DNA of 64,000 nt, taken from assembly GCF_006442815.1 (NCBI RefSeq), contig NZ_VFVL01000008.1, positions 124,001-188,000 on the forward strand, read 5' to 3'. The translations under genes were made by a program, and so were the position numbers. The notes beneath the pieces were generated by a model that did not search any database, was not told the origin of the DNA, and saw nothing but the letters and a program-made list of their open reading frames with translations. Below are positions 56,544 to 64,000 of this stretch, one piece after another. Each line of letters opens with the position of its first letter. The first letter of the stretch is position 1. Origin of the DNA: Mesorhizobium sp. B2-4-3 (GTDB lineage: Bacteria; Pseudomonadota; Alphaproteobacteria; Rhizobiales; Rhizobiaceae).

Positions 56544-56563
56544 CGCATTGCCGGCCCTGAGTC

Positions 56564-57364
56564 TCAGGGCACGATGCCGCGGCAGGCCAAGGCGACATTG
56601 GCGAAGGATCGCGGGCCGTCGGGCCGGCCTGCTTGATAGGCATCGCGGACGGCGGCCTCGACACGCTCCCGCTCGGCCGCAGCCAATGTGGTCAGGTATT
56701 TGCCGAGCGAGCCTTCGCCGGCGCCGATCGGCGCCCAGAAGTCGTCGAAATCCGCGTAGTCCATGCGGATCATCAATTCGGCTTCGCTGACATCGACGAG
56801 ATCCTGCTCGACAAAGGTCCGCTTCATCTCGCCCGGCTGCATCATCGGCTGGAAGCAATAGCGGCTGCGCAGCTGGCGTCCGCTTTCGATGAGCGCCGCG
56901 ACAGTGTCGATTACCATGCGCATGGCGGTCATGCCGCCGTAATGGTCCCAGACCACGGCCGCGACCACGCCGCCCGGCCGCACCACGCGGCGCATCTCGG
57001 CCACCGCCTTGCCGGCCTCCGGCACGAAGTGCAGCACCAGCAGCGCCAGCGCGCGGTCGAACGCGGCATCCGCGAATGGCAGCGCCGTGGCATCGCCCTG
57101 GCCGATGGTGACGCGAGGATCGGTGTTGCGCTGCCTGGCCGCGTCGACGAAGACCGGCGAAAAGTCGATGGCCTGGATCTCGGCAAGATCGGCCGATTTT
57201 GCCAATTCGAAGGTCAGGCTGCCGGTGCCGCAGCCGACATCGAGGATCTTTTCGCCGCCGGCCAGCCCGGCGAAATCGATGAACTTGGGCGCGAGCCTGC
57301 GGCTCCAGCGTCCCATCAGCTGCTCATAACCGGATGCGGCATGGACCGTGAAGGTGGATGTCAT
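56564..57364 (-). CDS. Class I SAM-dependent methyltransferase
   Basis: A 266-residue methyltransferase. Motif I is ILDVGCGTGSLTFEL and the post-motif AIDFSPVFVDAA; the Methyltransf_11-like core is followed by RRVVRPGGVVAAVVWD. The C-terminal 90 residues may form a substrate lid. ATG 57364 (MTSTFTVHAASGYEQLMGRWSR) fits the UbiE/ArsM-like family start. Substrate unknown. The gene order gives no strong hint. Confidence 0.87.
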   Translation of the reverse strand: MTSTFTVHAASGYEQLMGRWSRRLAPKFIDFAGLAGGEKILDVGCGTGSLTFELAKSADLAEIQAIDFSPVFVDAARQRNTDPRVTIGQGDATALPFADAAFDRALALLVLHFVPEAGKAVAEMRRVVRPGGVVAAVVWDHYGGMTAMRMVIDTVAALIESGRQLRSRYCFQPMMQPGEMKRTFVEQDLVDVSEAELMIRMDYADFDDFWAPIGAGEGSLGKYLTTLAAAERERVEAAVRDAYQAGRPDGPRSFANVALACRGIVP

Positions 57365-57559
57365 TGGTGCCTCCCCATATGAGCCCAAGCTAAACCTCGG
57401 CGGAATTGCTGCCAAGGCACAGAGCGATCGCAATCGGTGCAAGGATAGCGTGGCGCACACAGGCGTTTATGTGGGCGATCTCACAGCTGCGCGCACTTCA
57501 GTTTGATGCTGGATTTCTGCGAATGGGTAACGGAATCCGAGCGGCCCAACCAACCGATA

Positions 57560-57947
57560 CTAGTCCACAGACACAGGGATTTTGAAAGGTTGCCGTTTGT
57601 CTTGGTGCAGGATTTTCCATTCATGTCCGTGAAATCAGCGCAAACGCCGGGGATTGGTTGAAGCCGCCCGATACATCGTCATTCTATGGCGGAGCAAGGA
57701 GCGAAGCGACGCGGCGCAGACCATAGAATCCATGCCGTGACTTCGAAGCGTTGCCGCGGTGCAGAATTCTGCTCCGTCGCACGCCTTGGCGAAGGTAACG
57801 GCATGGATTCTAGGGTCTTCGCGACGGAGCTTCGCTCCTGCTCCGCCCTAGAATGACGATCGCGATTGCGCGTTTCGGCCAATCTCCAACGCATGCCACC
57901 AACGCAAACAGAGCCGACCGGTCAAAATCCCTGTGCAATGCCACTAG
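57560..57947 (+). mobile_element. MITE-like palindromic element, copy D (best preserved)
   Basis: 388 bp with exact CTAG on both sides (57560-57563, 57944-57947). The left terminal repeat is TCCACAGACACAGGGATTTT and the right, on the minus strand, TGGCATTGCACAGGGATTTT; they are identical over the last 14 bases (CACAGGGATTTTGA). The two hairpin arms are at about 57679-57733 and 57798-57855. No protein-coding gene is supported inside. The right CTAG holds the stop codon of the TacA-type antitoxin. The preceding 57365-57559 shows no gene. Confidence 0.85.
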
Positions 57948-58228
57948 CGCTCCCAGGCGGGTCTGTGGATCATGCGCCCGCGAAGCTCTTCAGACGGCAT
58001 ATCCGGAGCATCAAGCAGATCAAGAAATTTTTGATGTGTCTCGGCATCAAGAAGGAAGATACGCTGATCGAGAATGGTTTCCTCGGCCTGCCTGCGGGCG
58101 CTTTCCAACACAAACTTAGACAGCTTCTTCCCACGTAAATTTGCGGCACGGCTGAGCATAGCCTTCGTCCCAGCCGATACCCGAATCCAAATCACATCCT
58201 TTCGTGCTGCATCCTTGCGAAGTCTCAC
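57944..58228 (-). CDS. DUF1778 (TacA-type) antitoxin without visible toxin
   Basis: A 94-residue protein. It has the ribbon-helix-helix start of DUF1778 (RKDVIWIRVSAGTKAMLSRAANLRGKKLSKFVLESARRQAEE) and the toxin-neutralising tail LDQRIFLLDAETHQKFLDLLDAP. Normally a GNAT acetyltransferase toxin follows directly; here a MITE-like element begins exactly at the TAG stop, and no toxin gene is seen behind it. The start is GTG at 58228, overlapping the LacI stop as GTGA, so it is translationally coupled to that regulator. Confidence 0.82.
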   Translation of the reverse strand: MRLRKDAARKDVIWIRVSAGTKAMLSRAANLRGKKLSKFVLESARRQAEETILDQRIFLLDAETHQKFLDLLDAPDMPSEELRGRMIHRPAWER

Positions 58229-59340
58229 CGTACCGCTCCCTTCACGTCTGCCACGCTCTCCCGCTCCACCAGCGGGCATTCGAGCTTGGTGATGGGATAG
58301 CGGCCGCGGCCCGGCGTTGGCGGCGTTTCCAGTTGCTCGATCGCCCATTGGCCCATCGCCAGATGCGGCAGGATGGAGGTCGTCAGCGGCGGGAAGAGAT
58401 GGCGGGCGATCTCCTCGTCGTCATAGCCGACCACGGAGATGTCCTGCGGGATATGCAGGCCTGCTTCCTTCAGCGCTTCGTAGCAGCCGATCGCGGTGCG
58501 GTCATTCTGGCAGAAGATGGCGGTCGGTCGCTCCTTGAGCCCGAGAAGCTTGACCGTCGCGGCATAGCCGGCGCTGGCCGACCAGTCGCCCTCGACCACC
58601 AGCTCGGGATCGAACGGGATGTCGGCGGTGGCTAAAGCGCGGCGATAACCTTTCAGTCGATCCTGCGCGGCTTGCATCCAAGGCTCGCCGGTGATGGTGG
58701 CGATTCGGCGATGGCCGTGGGCGATCAGGTGCCTTGTCGCGCTCTGGCCGCCGGCGATCTCGGAGGGAACCACGGCCGGGAAGGCATAGTCGGCGGTGTA
58801 GCAGTTGAGCAGGATCACCGGGATGTCGAGGCTGTAGAGGAAATCCGGCGCAGCGATCTCGCGGGTGAAGATGGTCATGTAGATCAGCGCCGAGATGCCG
58901 CGCCTCGTCAGTGCTGAAATCGCGCGCGGCTCCATCACCGCGTCGCCCATGGTCTGCGCCACCAGAAGCACATTGCCGGCGTTCCAGGAGGCTTGCCGGG
59001 CGCCCTCGATGGCGACCACCGCCTCGGGGCTGGTGGCGAGCTGGTCGACCGCGAAGCCAATGACGCCGTCGAGGCCTTCGAACGGTGTCACGGGCGGCCG
59101 CAGCGCCGAAAAGACCGGAGGCGAATAGCCCAGCGCTCGGGCTGCCTCGATCACCCGATCGCGTGTCTGCTGCGACAGCCTGATGCCCGGCGAATTGTTG
59201 AGCACGAACGACACCGTCGCCTGCGAGCAGCCGGCGGCGCGCGCGATGTCCGTCATGGTGACGCGTCCCTTGGGCTTGGCGGCCGGCTTGCGGCGCCTGG
59301 AAGCTCCAGGGGGATCGCTCAGTTCCGTCGGTTCGCTCAT
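58225..59340 (-). CDS. LacI-family regulator of the second sugar ABC transporter
   Basis: A 371-residue repressor. A basic N-terminal extension (RRRKPAAKPKG) precedes the helix-turn-helix VTMTDIARAAGCSQATVSFVLNNSPG. The ligand domain ends with DDEEIARHLFPPLTTS. It diverges from the ABC operon starting at 59964 across 623 bases that contain two matching CTAA-N6-TTAG sites, so it most likely controls that operon and itself. Its stop is overlapped by the antitoxin start. Confidence 0.9.
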   Translation of the reverse strand: MSEPTELSDPPGASRRRKPAAKPKGRVTMTDIARAAGCSQATVSFVLNNSPGIRLSQQTRDRVIEAARALGYSPPVFSALRPPVTPFEGLDGVIGFAVDQLATSPEAVVAIEGARQASWNAGNVLLVAQTMGDAVMEPRAISALTRRGISALIYMTIFTREIAAPDFLYSLDIPVILLNCYTADYAFPAVVPSEIAGGQSATRHLIAHGHRRIATITGEPWMQAAQDRLKGYRRALATADIPFDPELVVEGDWSASAGYAATVKLLGLKERPTAIFCQNDRTAIGCYEALKEAGLHIPQDISVVGYDDEEIARHLFPPLTTSILPHLAMGQWAIEQLETPPTPGRGRYPITKLECPLVERESVADVKGAVR

Positions 59341-59426
59341 GGTCGTTTCCCAAACCCAGCCGGCTCTAAAGCAAAGGCCGACGGCAACGGCAAGATGGTC
59401 GGTGCGTTCATCGAGGCCGCGCTAGG

Positions 59427-59440
59427 CTAATATATATTAG
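59427..59440. promoter_or_regulatory. Candidate LacI operator, site 1
   Basis: CTAATATATATTAG, a perfect 14-base palindrome of the form CTAA-N6-TTAG, 87 bases before the LacI start. It matches the outer bases of site 2 at 59639. Confidence 0.5.
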
Positions 59441-59638
59441 CAACGCGATAGGCAAATCGCCGGTTGCGCTGCTTCGCGACGAAACCGCCAGACAAGGTCA
59501 GCAATGCTGACGATTCCCGTATTTCCGCGCGGCTTCAAGCGTTGCGGCGTTCGCTCTCCTCACTCCCGGCGTGCCCTTCGACCAGCGTCTCCTCCGCGTC
59601 GAAAGCACGCCTCGCGGCCTCATAACTAATACTCTTTA

Positions 59639-59652
59639 CTAATAGCCGTTAG
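59639..59652. promoter_or_regulatory. Candidate LacI operator, site 2
   Basis: CTAATAGCCGTTAG, again CTAA-N6-TTAG. It follows a direct ACTAATA repeat (about 59624 and 59637). The spacing from site 1 is 212 bases, which would allow looping. The rest of 59341-59963 shows no gene. Confidence 0.5.
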
Positions 59653-59963
59653 CGTTCTACTGTCAACTCGTCGTAACCGTCCGGGCTTCCGCTCTCGGTA
59701 CCGGCAAAGTGCGAAGGACGCTTGTTCGGAATCCGGCGGCATCGCCGGTTCGGGGTTGCATCCATTCTCACGAAAATGTCAGACAAATCGGACTATTTAC
59801 GAACGCCACATGAGTGTCTAGTGTCTCGATCGCGGCCGGATCGGCACCGTTCTTAAGTCGGCGGACCTTTGCGCCACACCCTTGAGGAGGAGGGTTATCC
59901 GCGCCGCAGCCGAGACATCAGCGAAGAGTTCTACAAGGCAAGTTCTACAAGGGAGGTTGAACT

Positions 59964-60926
59964 ATGAAATCCATGATCCGTAACGCATCTGTCGCCGCGG
60001 CGGCCCTACTTGTCGGCCTGTCGGTAAGCGCCAGCGCGCGCGCCGACGACAAGCCGACGCTGGCCTTCGTCGTCAACGGTGCGTCAGACTTCTGGAAGGC
60101 GGCGGAAGCCGGCGTGAAGAAAGCGCAGGGCGAGCTGCCCGACTACAATCTCGAGCTCAAATATCCGGAACAGTCCTCGGTCGCCATCCAGCAGCGGCTG
60201 ATGGACGACCTGGTGACGGCAGGCGTCAAGGGCATCATGGTCTCGGCCGTCGATCCCAAGACCTCGACCGACGGGCTGAACAAGATCGCGTCGGAAACGG
60301 CGCTGTTCACCACCGACTCGGACGCGCCGCAGACCAAGCGCGTCGCCTATATCGGCTCGTCCAATGTCGATGCCGGCAAGCAGGCGGCCGAGATCGCCAA
60401 GAAGGCGATGCCGGACGGCGGCAAGTGCCTCGGCTTCGTCGGCCTGCTCGGCGCCGACAACGCCAAGGAGCGCATCCAGGGCATGAAGGACGGGCTCGCC
60501 GGCAGCAAGATCGAGCTGGTCGACGTGCGCGGCGACGACATCGACCAGGCGCGCGCCAAGAAGAATGTCGAGGACGCGCTGGTCGCCAGCCCCGACATCA
60601 CCTGCATGGTCGGCTTCTACTCCTACAACACGCCGCGCATCTACGAAGCGCTGCGCGATGCCGGCAAGCTCGGCCAGATCACCGTCGTCGGCTTCGACGA
60701 CGATCCGATCACGCTGGGCGGCGTCAAGGAAGGCACGGTCGCCGCGACCGTGGTGCAGCAGCCGTTCGAATGGGCTTATCAGGGCATGAAGCTGATGGCC
60801 GCCTACCTCAAGGGCGACAAGTCGGGCATCCCGGACGGTAACCTGATCATCATCCCGACCAAGATCATCGGCAAGGATGACGTCGACGCCTACGCCGCCA
60901 ACCTCAAGGCGATGGCGGGCAACTAG
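59964..60926 (+). CDS. Sugar ABC transporter substrate-binding protein
   Basis: A 320-residue periplasmic binding protein of the ribose class. The signal peptide is MKSMIRNASVAAAALLVGLS plus VSASARA, cleaved near residue 27. The mature protein begins DDKPTLAFVVNGASDFWKAAEAGVKKA. Ligand-site stretches are SAVDPKTS, TTDSDAPQTKRVAYIGSSN and VVGFDDDPITL. It is the first gene of an operon with a double ATPase and a permease. The sugar is not identifiable from sequence alone. Confidence 0.9.
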   Translation: MKSMIRNASVAAAALLVGLSVSASARADDKPTLAFVVNGASDFWKAAEAGVKKAQGELPDYNLELKYPEQSSVAIQQRLMDDLVTAGVKGIMVSAVDPKTSTDGLNKIASETALFTTDSDAPQTKRVAYIGSSNVDAGKQAAEIAKKAMPDGGKCLGFVGLLGADNAKERIQGMKDGLAGSKIELVDVRGDDIDQARAKKNVEDALVASPDITCMVGFYSYNTPRIYEALRDAGKLGQITVVGFDDDPITLGGVKEGTVAATVVQQPFEWAYQGMKLMAAYLKGDKSGIPDGNLIIIPTKIIGKDDVDAYAANLKAMAGN

Positions 60927-60940
60927 GTCCAAAACAGGTA

Positions 60941-60971
60941 CGCCGGCTCAAGGGTCCGCCTTGAGCCGGCG
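60941..60971 (+). promoter_or_regulatory. Strong stem-loop after the binding-protein gene
   Basis: CGCCGGCTCAAGG (60941-60953) and CCTTGAGCCGGCG (60959-60971) form a perfect 13-bp stem with a 5-base loop. The following bases have only a weak T content, so partial termination or 3' protection of the abundant binding-protein message is likely. Confidence 0.65.
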
Positions 60972-61048
60972 TTCGTATTGACGGACCCGCCAAGGCCCGT
61001 CAGTCTGTGGGCCACCGGCTGTTGCCCCGTGCGGTAAACTATGGCGTG

Positions 61049-62614
61049 ATGACCTCTACCGATTCCACACAACCGATCGCCGCTCCGTTCCTGAGCCTCG
61101 AGGCCGTGCGCAAGACCTATCCGGGTGTTGTGGCGCTGGACAGGTTTTCGATGGATGTCCGGCCCGGCGAGGTCATAGGCCTGGTCGGCGAAAACGGCGC
61201 CGGCAAATCGACGCTGATGAAGATCCTCGGCGGCGTGACGCGGCCGGACAGCGGCACCGTCACCGTCGATGGCGCGGCGCATGACGGATTGACCGTCGAG
61301 CAGAGCATCGGCTCAGGCATCGCCTTCGTGCATCAGGAATTGAACCTCTTCGAAAACCTCGACGTCGCCGCCAACATCTTCTTCGGCCGCGAGCCGCTGC
61401 GCGCCGGCCCGCTGAGGCTGGTCGACCGCGCGAAACTGCGCGAGATGGTGGCGTCGCTCTTGAAGCGGGTCGGCGCCAATTTCTCGGCCGACGCGCCGGT
61501 GGCGTCGCTGTCGCTCGCGCAGCAGCAGATGGTCGAGATCGCCAAGGCGCTGTCGATCAAGGCGCGGCTGGTCATCCTCGACGAGCCGACCTCCAGCCTG
61601 CCGTTGGCGGAGACCGAAAAGCTGCTCGACGTCATCAAGGGCCTGAAGGCGCAAGGCATCAGCGTCATCTTCATCTCGCACCGGCTGCATGAGATCGAGC
61701 GCGTCGCCGACCGTGTCGTGGTGCTGCGCGACGGCACGCTGGCCGGCACGCTGGCAAAGGACCGGATCAATCACGACGAGATGGTCAGGCTGATGATCGG
61801 CCGCATGCTGAAGGAACGCGAGAAGGCCGGCGAAGCCGCCCGCGCGCCGGGCAGCGTGGCCCTGTCGGCGGACGCGATCCGCACCGGCACCTATCCCGAC
61901 CGGCCGGTCAGCCTGGAATTGAGGCACGGCGAGATCCTCGGCCTCGCGGGCCTGGTCGGCTCCGGCCGCACGGAGCTGGCGCGCGTGCTGTTCGGCATCG
62001 ACGAGCGGTTGGCAGGCAGTGTCACCCTCGACGGCAAGCCGCTCGATGTAGGCTCGGCGGCGGACGCGGTGGCGAACGGCATCTTCCTGGTGCCGGAGGA
62101 CCGCAAGCTGACCGGCATATTGCTCGACCTGTCGATCGCCCAGAACATCTCGCTGCCCAATCTGCCGGCGCACGCCAGGCGCTCGCTGGTGTCCGCCAGC
62201 GCTGAACTCGCGACGGCCGAAAAGCAGAAGAAAAACCTCGGCATCAAGGCGCCGTCGGTCCTGACCCGCACCGGCACTTTGTCAGGCGGCAACCAGCAGA
62301 AGGTGGTTCTGGCCAAATGGCTGGCGATGAACCCGAAGGTGATGATCCTGGACGAGCCGACGCGCGGCATCGACATCGGCGCCAAGGCCGAGATCTACGG
62401 GCTGATGCGGGCGCTGGCCGACGCCGGCGTCGCTGTGCTGATGATCTCCAGCGACATGGAAGAGGTGATCGGCGTGTCGGACCGCATCGCGGTCATGCAT
62501 GAGGGGCAGATCTCCGGCATCCTCGACAAGGACGATTTCAGCCAGGAGAACGTGCTCTTGCTGGCGGTCGGCAAGAAGCCGAAACTGCTGCAAGTGGCGG
62601 GAGGAGCGCAATGA
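61049..62614 (+). CDS. Sugar ABC transporter ATP-binding protein (double domain)
   Basis: A 521-residue RbsA/XylG-type protein with two ABC domains. The first has Walker [10 protein letters not shown], signature [15 protein letters not shown] and Walker [12 protein letters not shown]. The second has a degenerate Walker A (GLVGSGRTE), signature [15 protein letters not shown] and Walker [13 protein letters not shown]. This asymmetry is normal for the family. ATG 61049 is chosen over 61007. Its stop overlaps the permease start (ATGA). Confidence 0.93.
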   Translation: MTSTDSTQPIAAPFLSLEAVRKTYPGVVALDRFSMDVRPGEVIGLVGENGAGKSTLMKILGGVTRPDSGTVTVDGAAHDGLTVEQSIGSGIAFVHQELNLFENLDVAANIFFGREPLRAGPLRLVDRAKLREMVASLLKRVGANFSADAPVASLSLAQQQMVEIAKALSIKARLVILDEPTSSLPLAETEKLLDVIKGLKAQGISVIFISHRLHEIERVADRVVVLRDGTLAGTLAKDRINHDEMVRLMIGRMLKEREKAGEAARAPGSVALSADAIRTGTYPDRPVSLELRHGEILGLAGLVGSGRTELARVLFGIDERLAGSVTLDGKPLDVGSAADAVANGIFLVPEDRKLTGILLDLSIAQNISLPNLPAHARRSLVSASAELATAEKQKKNLGIKAPSVLTRTGTLSGGNQQKVVLAKWLAMNPKVMILDEPTRGIDIGAKAEIYGLMRALADAGVAVLMISSDMEEVIGVSDRIAVMHEGQISGILDKDDFSQENVLLLAVGKKPKLLQVAGGAQ

Positions 62615-63606
62615 CCAAGAAAGATCTCGGCCTGCTGATCCTGATCCTGGTGGTCGGCGCGGTGGTGACGGCCATCAATCCGCGGTTCCTGTCGGCGATC
62701 AACCTCGCCAACACTTCCAACCTGGTCGCTCTGTTCGGCATCCTTTCGATCGGCCAGGCCTTCGTCATCATCACCGGCGGCATCGAATTGTCGGTCGGCT
62801 CGGTGATCGCCCTGCTCGGCACGCTGTTCATCGACTTCATCGCGGTGCGCGAGGTGAGCTGGCCGCTGGCCTTCGTGCTGATCCTCGCGCTCGGCTCCGT
62901 CATCGGCTTCGTACATGGCTGGCTGATCACGCGGCTGAAACTGCAGCCCTTCGTGGTGACGCTGTGCGGCCTGCTGATCTATCGCGGCGTGGCGCGCTTC
63001 TATACCGCCGATGGCACGGCTGGCTTCGCCTTCGGGCAGAATTTCCCGACGCTCGAGTTCCTGACCGCGGGTCGCTCCTATGGCCTGCCGAACTCCTTCA
63101 TCGCGCTGATCGTCATCGCCATCGTGATGTGGGTGGTGCTGCACCGCTCGGTGTTCGGCCGCTATCTCTATGCGATCGGCAAGAACGAGGAAGCGGCGAA
63201 ATATTCCGGCATCCGCACGGGCCGGGTGATCATCGCGGCCTATGTCATCTGCGGCGTGCTCACGGCGCTGTCGGCGATCTATTTCGCCATGTACACGCGC
63301 TCGATCTCGCCGGCGAGCCACGGCCAGTTCTACGAGCTTTATGCCATCGCGGCGGCGGTGCTCGGCGGCTTCTCGCTGCGTGGCGGCGAAGGCTCGCTGG
63401 TCGGCGTCATCCTCGGCACCGTGCTGCTGCAGGAATTGCAGAACCTCGTCAACCTGCTCGGCATTCCCTCCTCGCTCAACTTCGCCGTGATGGGCGGCGT
63501 GATCCTGATCGGCGTGCTGGTCGACCAGCAATGGGGCGTCTTCCGCGCCCGGCGCCGCATGATCGAAGCGACGCGCCAAAACGTTGCGGGCGCGCCGGCG
63601 GAGTAG
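62611..63606 (+). CDS. Sugar ABC transporter permease
   Basis: A 331-residue RbsC-like inner-membrane permease with about nine hydrophobic segments. Conserved pieces are [48 protein letters not shown] and [17 protein letters not shown]. It completes the binding protein-ATPase-permease set that the divergent LacI regulator probably controls. No catabolic enzyme for the sugar lies within the window. Confidence 0.92.
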   Translation: MTKKDLGLLILILVVGAVVTAINPRFLSAINLANTSNLVALFGILSIGQAFVIITGGIELSVGSVIALLGTLFIDFIAVREVSWPLAFVLILALGSVIGFVHGWLITRLKLQPFVVTLCGLLIYRGVARFYTADGTAGFAFGQNFPTLEFLTAGRSYGLPNSFIALIVIAIVMWVVLHRSVFGRYLYAIGKNEEAAKYSGIRTGRVIIAAYVICGVLTALSAIYFAMYTRSISPASHGQFYELYAIAAAVLGGFSLRGGEGSLVGVILGTVLLQELQNLVNLLGIPSSLNFAVMGGVILIGVLVDQQWGVFRARRRMIEATRQNVAGAPAE

Positions 63607-63790
63607 CCTCGCTTTAACATTCACGGTTCCGGTTGGATCGATGCTCGCGGGAAAACCCACCGGGCAGGCCCGGATTCGCGGGCGGATTGCAACAACGCGT
63701 GAACCGGAAAACAGCCCTTGTCGCAGAATCGGGGCTGGGCTAAGCAATTGGTATCTGAGGGTTCCAAGAACAAATATGGGAGAAATTACC

Positions 63791-64000
63791 GTGACATCAT
63801 CACGTTGGATCGCGCTCGCAGCGCTGGCGTTGACCTGCTCGACCCCGGCAATGGCCAAGGACTGGAAGACCGTGACGGTCGCGATGGAGGGCTCCTACGC
63901 CCCGTGGAACCAGACGGATGCCAGCGGCAAGATCGTCGGCTTCGAGGTGGACATCCTGAACGACGTCTGCGCCCGCGCGAAGCTGGAATGCAACATCGTG
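63791..64000 (+). CDS. Polar amino acid/opine-type ABC binding protein (3' partial)
   Basis: An open frame of 70 codons runs off the right edge. It starts with GTG at 63791, with GGAG 8 bases upstream; an in-frame ATG at 63776 is less likely. The signal peptide is SSRWIALAALALTCSTPAMA. The mature part KDWKTVTVAMEGSYAPWNQT, then GKIVGFEVDILNDVCARAKLECNIV, matches the N-terminus of family 3 solute-binding proteins that carry arginine, lysine, octopine or nopaline. The ligand cannot be decided from this fragment. Confidence 0.8.
   Translation, partial: MTSSRWIALAALALTCSTPAMAKDWKTVTVAMEGSYAPWNQTDASGKIVGFEVDILNDVCARAKLECNIV

Overview
The window is GC-rich, gene-dense chromosomal DNA from an alphaproteobacterium of the Hyphomicrobiales (Rhizobiales), most like Mesorhizobium. 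The evidence is the combination of ChvG/ChvI, a tyrosine-type DivL, a reduced phosphotransferase set (HPr, EIIA-Man, short HPr kinase), a UPF0314 protein, a his operon ending in coaA, and genes resembling rhizopine (moc) catabolism. Genus is inferred from gene content and order; no search was run. No rRNA, tRNA, CRISPR array, phage or transposase gene was seen.

Layout. 1-1.6 kb: end of a DUF2852 gene, a YgjP-type metallopeptidase, a palindromic repeat. 1.6-7.7 kb (plus): trpF-trpB-trpA, accD, folC and a VOC protein. 7.7-9.1 kb: a MITE-like element, a broken vapB, a cupin and trxA. 9.2-26.8 kb (minus): addA, addB, murU-like, tsaE-amgK fusion, divL, ahcY, ptsH, EIIA-Man, hprK, chvG, chvI. 27-32 kb (plus): pckA, arfB, LysM protein, alkB and a GT87 membrane protein facing a second GT87 gene on the minus strand. 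33.4-39.2 kb (minus): hisB-DUF2628-hisH-DUF1330-hisA-arginase-like-hisF-hisE-coaA. 39.4-42.4 kb (plus): hslV-GNAT-UPF0314-hslU. 42.9-43.9 kb: DUF1402.

43.9-53.5 kb is a catabolic block. A minus-strand set of desaturase-like oxygenase (MocD type), Rieske ferredoxin (MocE type) and FAD reductase (MocF type) diverges from a LacI regulator, a MocB-like binding protein, an ABC permease and ATPase, a Gfo/Idh/MocA dehydrogenase and an SDR. Together they could import an inositol-like compound, possibly a methylated inosamine, oxidatively demethylate it and dehydrogenate the ring. 53.7-55.1 kb: DAHP synthase behind a transcription attenuator whose short, probably leaderless, peptide has six consecutive aromatic codons. 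55-59.3 kb: LysE exporter, WYL regulator, methyltransferase, orphan TacA-type antitoxin and a second LacI regulator. 60-63.6 kb: a complete sugar ABC transporter, then the start of a polar amino acid/opine-type binding protein cut by the window edge.

A repeated theme is a MITE-like element of roughly 300-390 bp, whose best copies are bounded by CTAG. In three of five copies the boundary CTAG contains the TAG stop codon of the neighbouring gene, and in a fourth it lies just after a stop. Its hairpin core also occurs alone three times.
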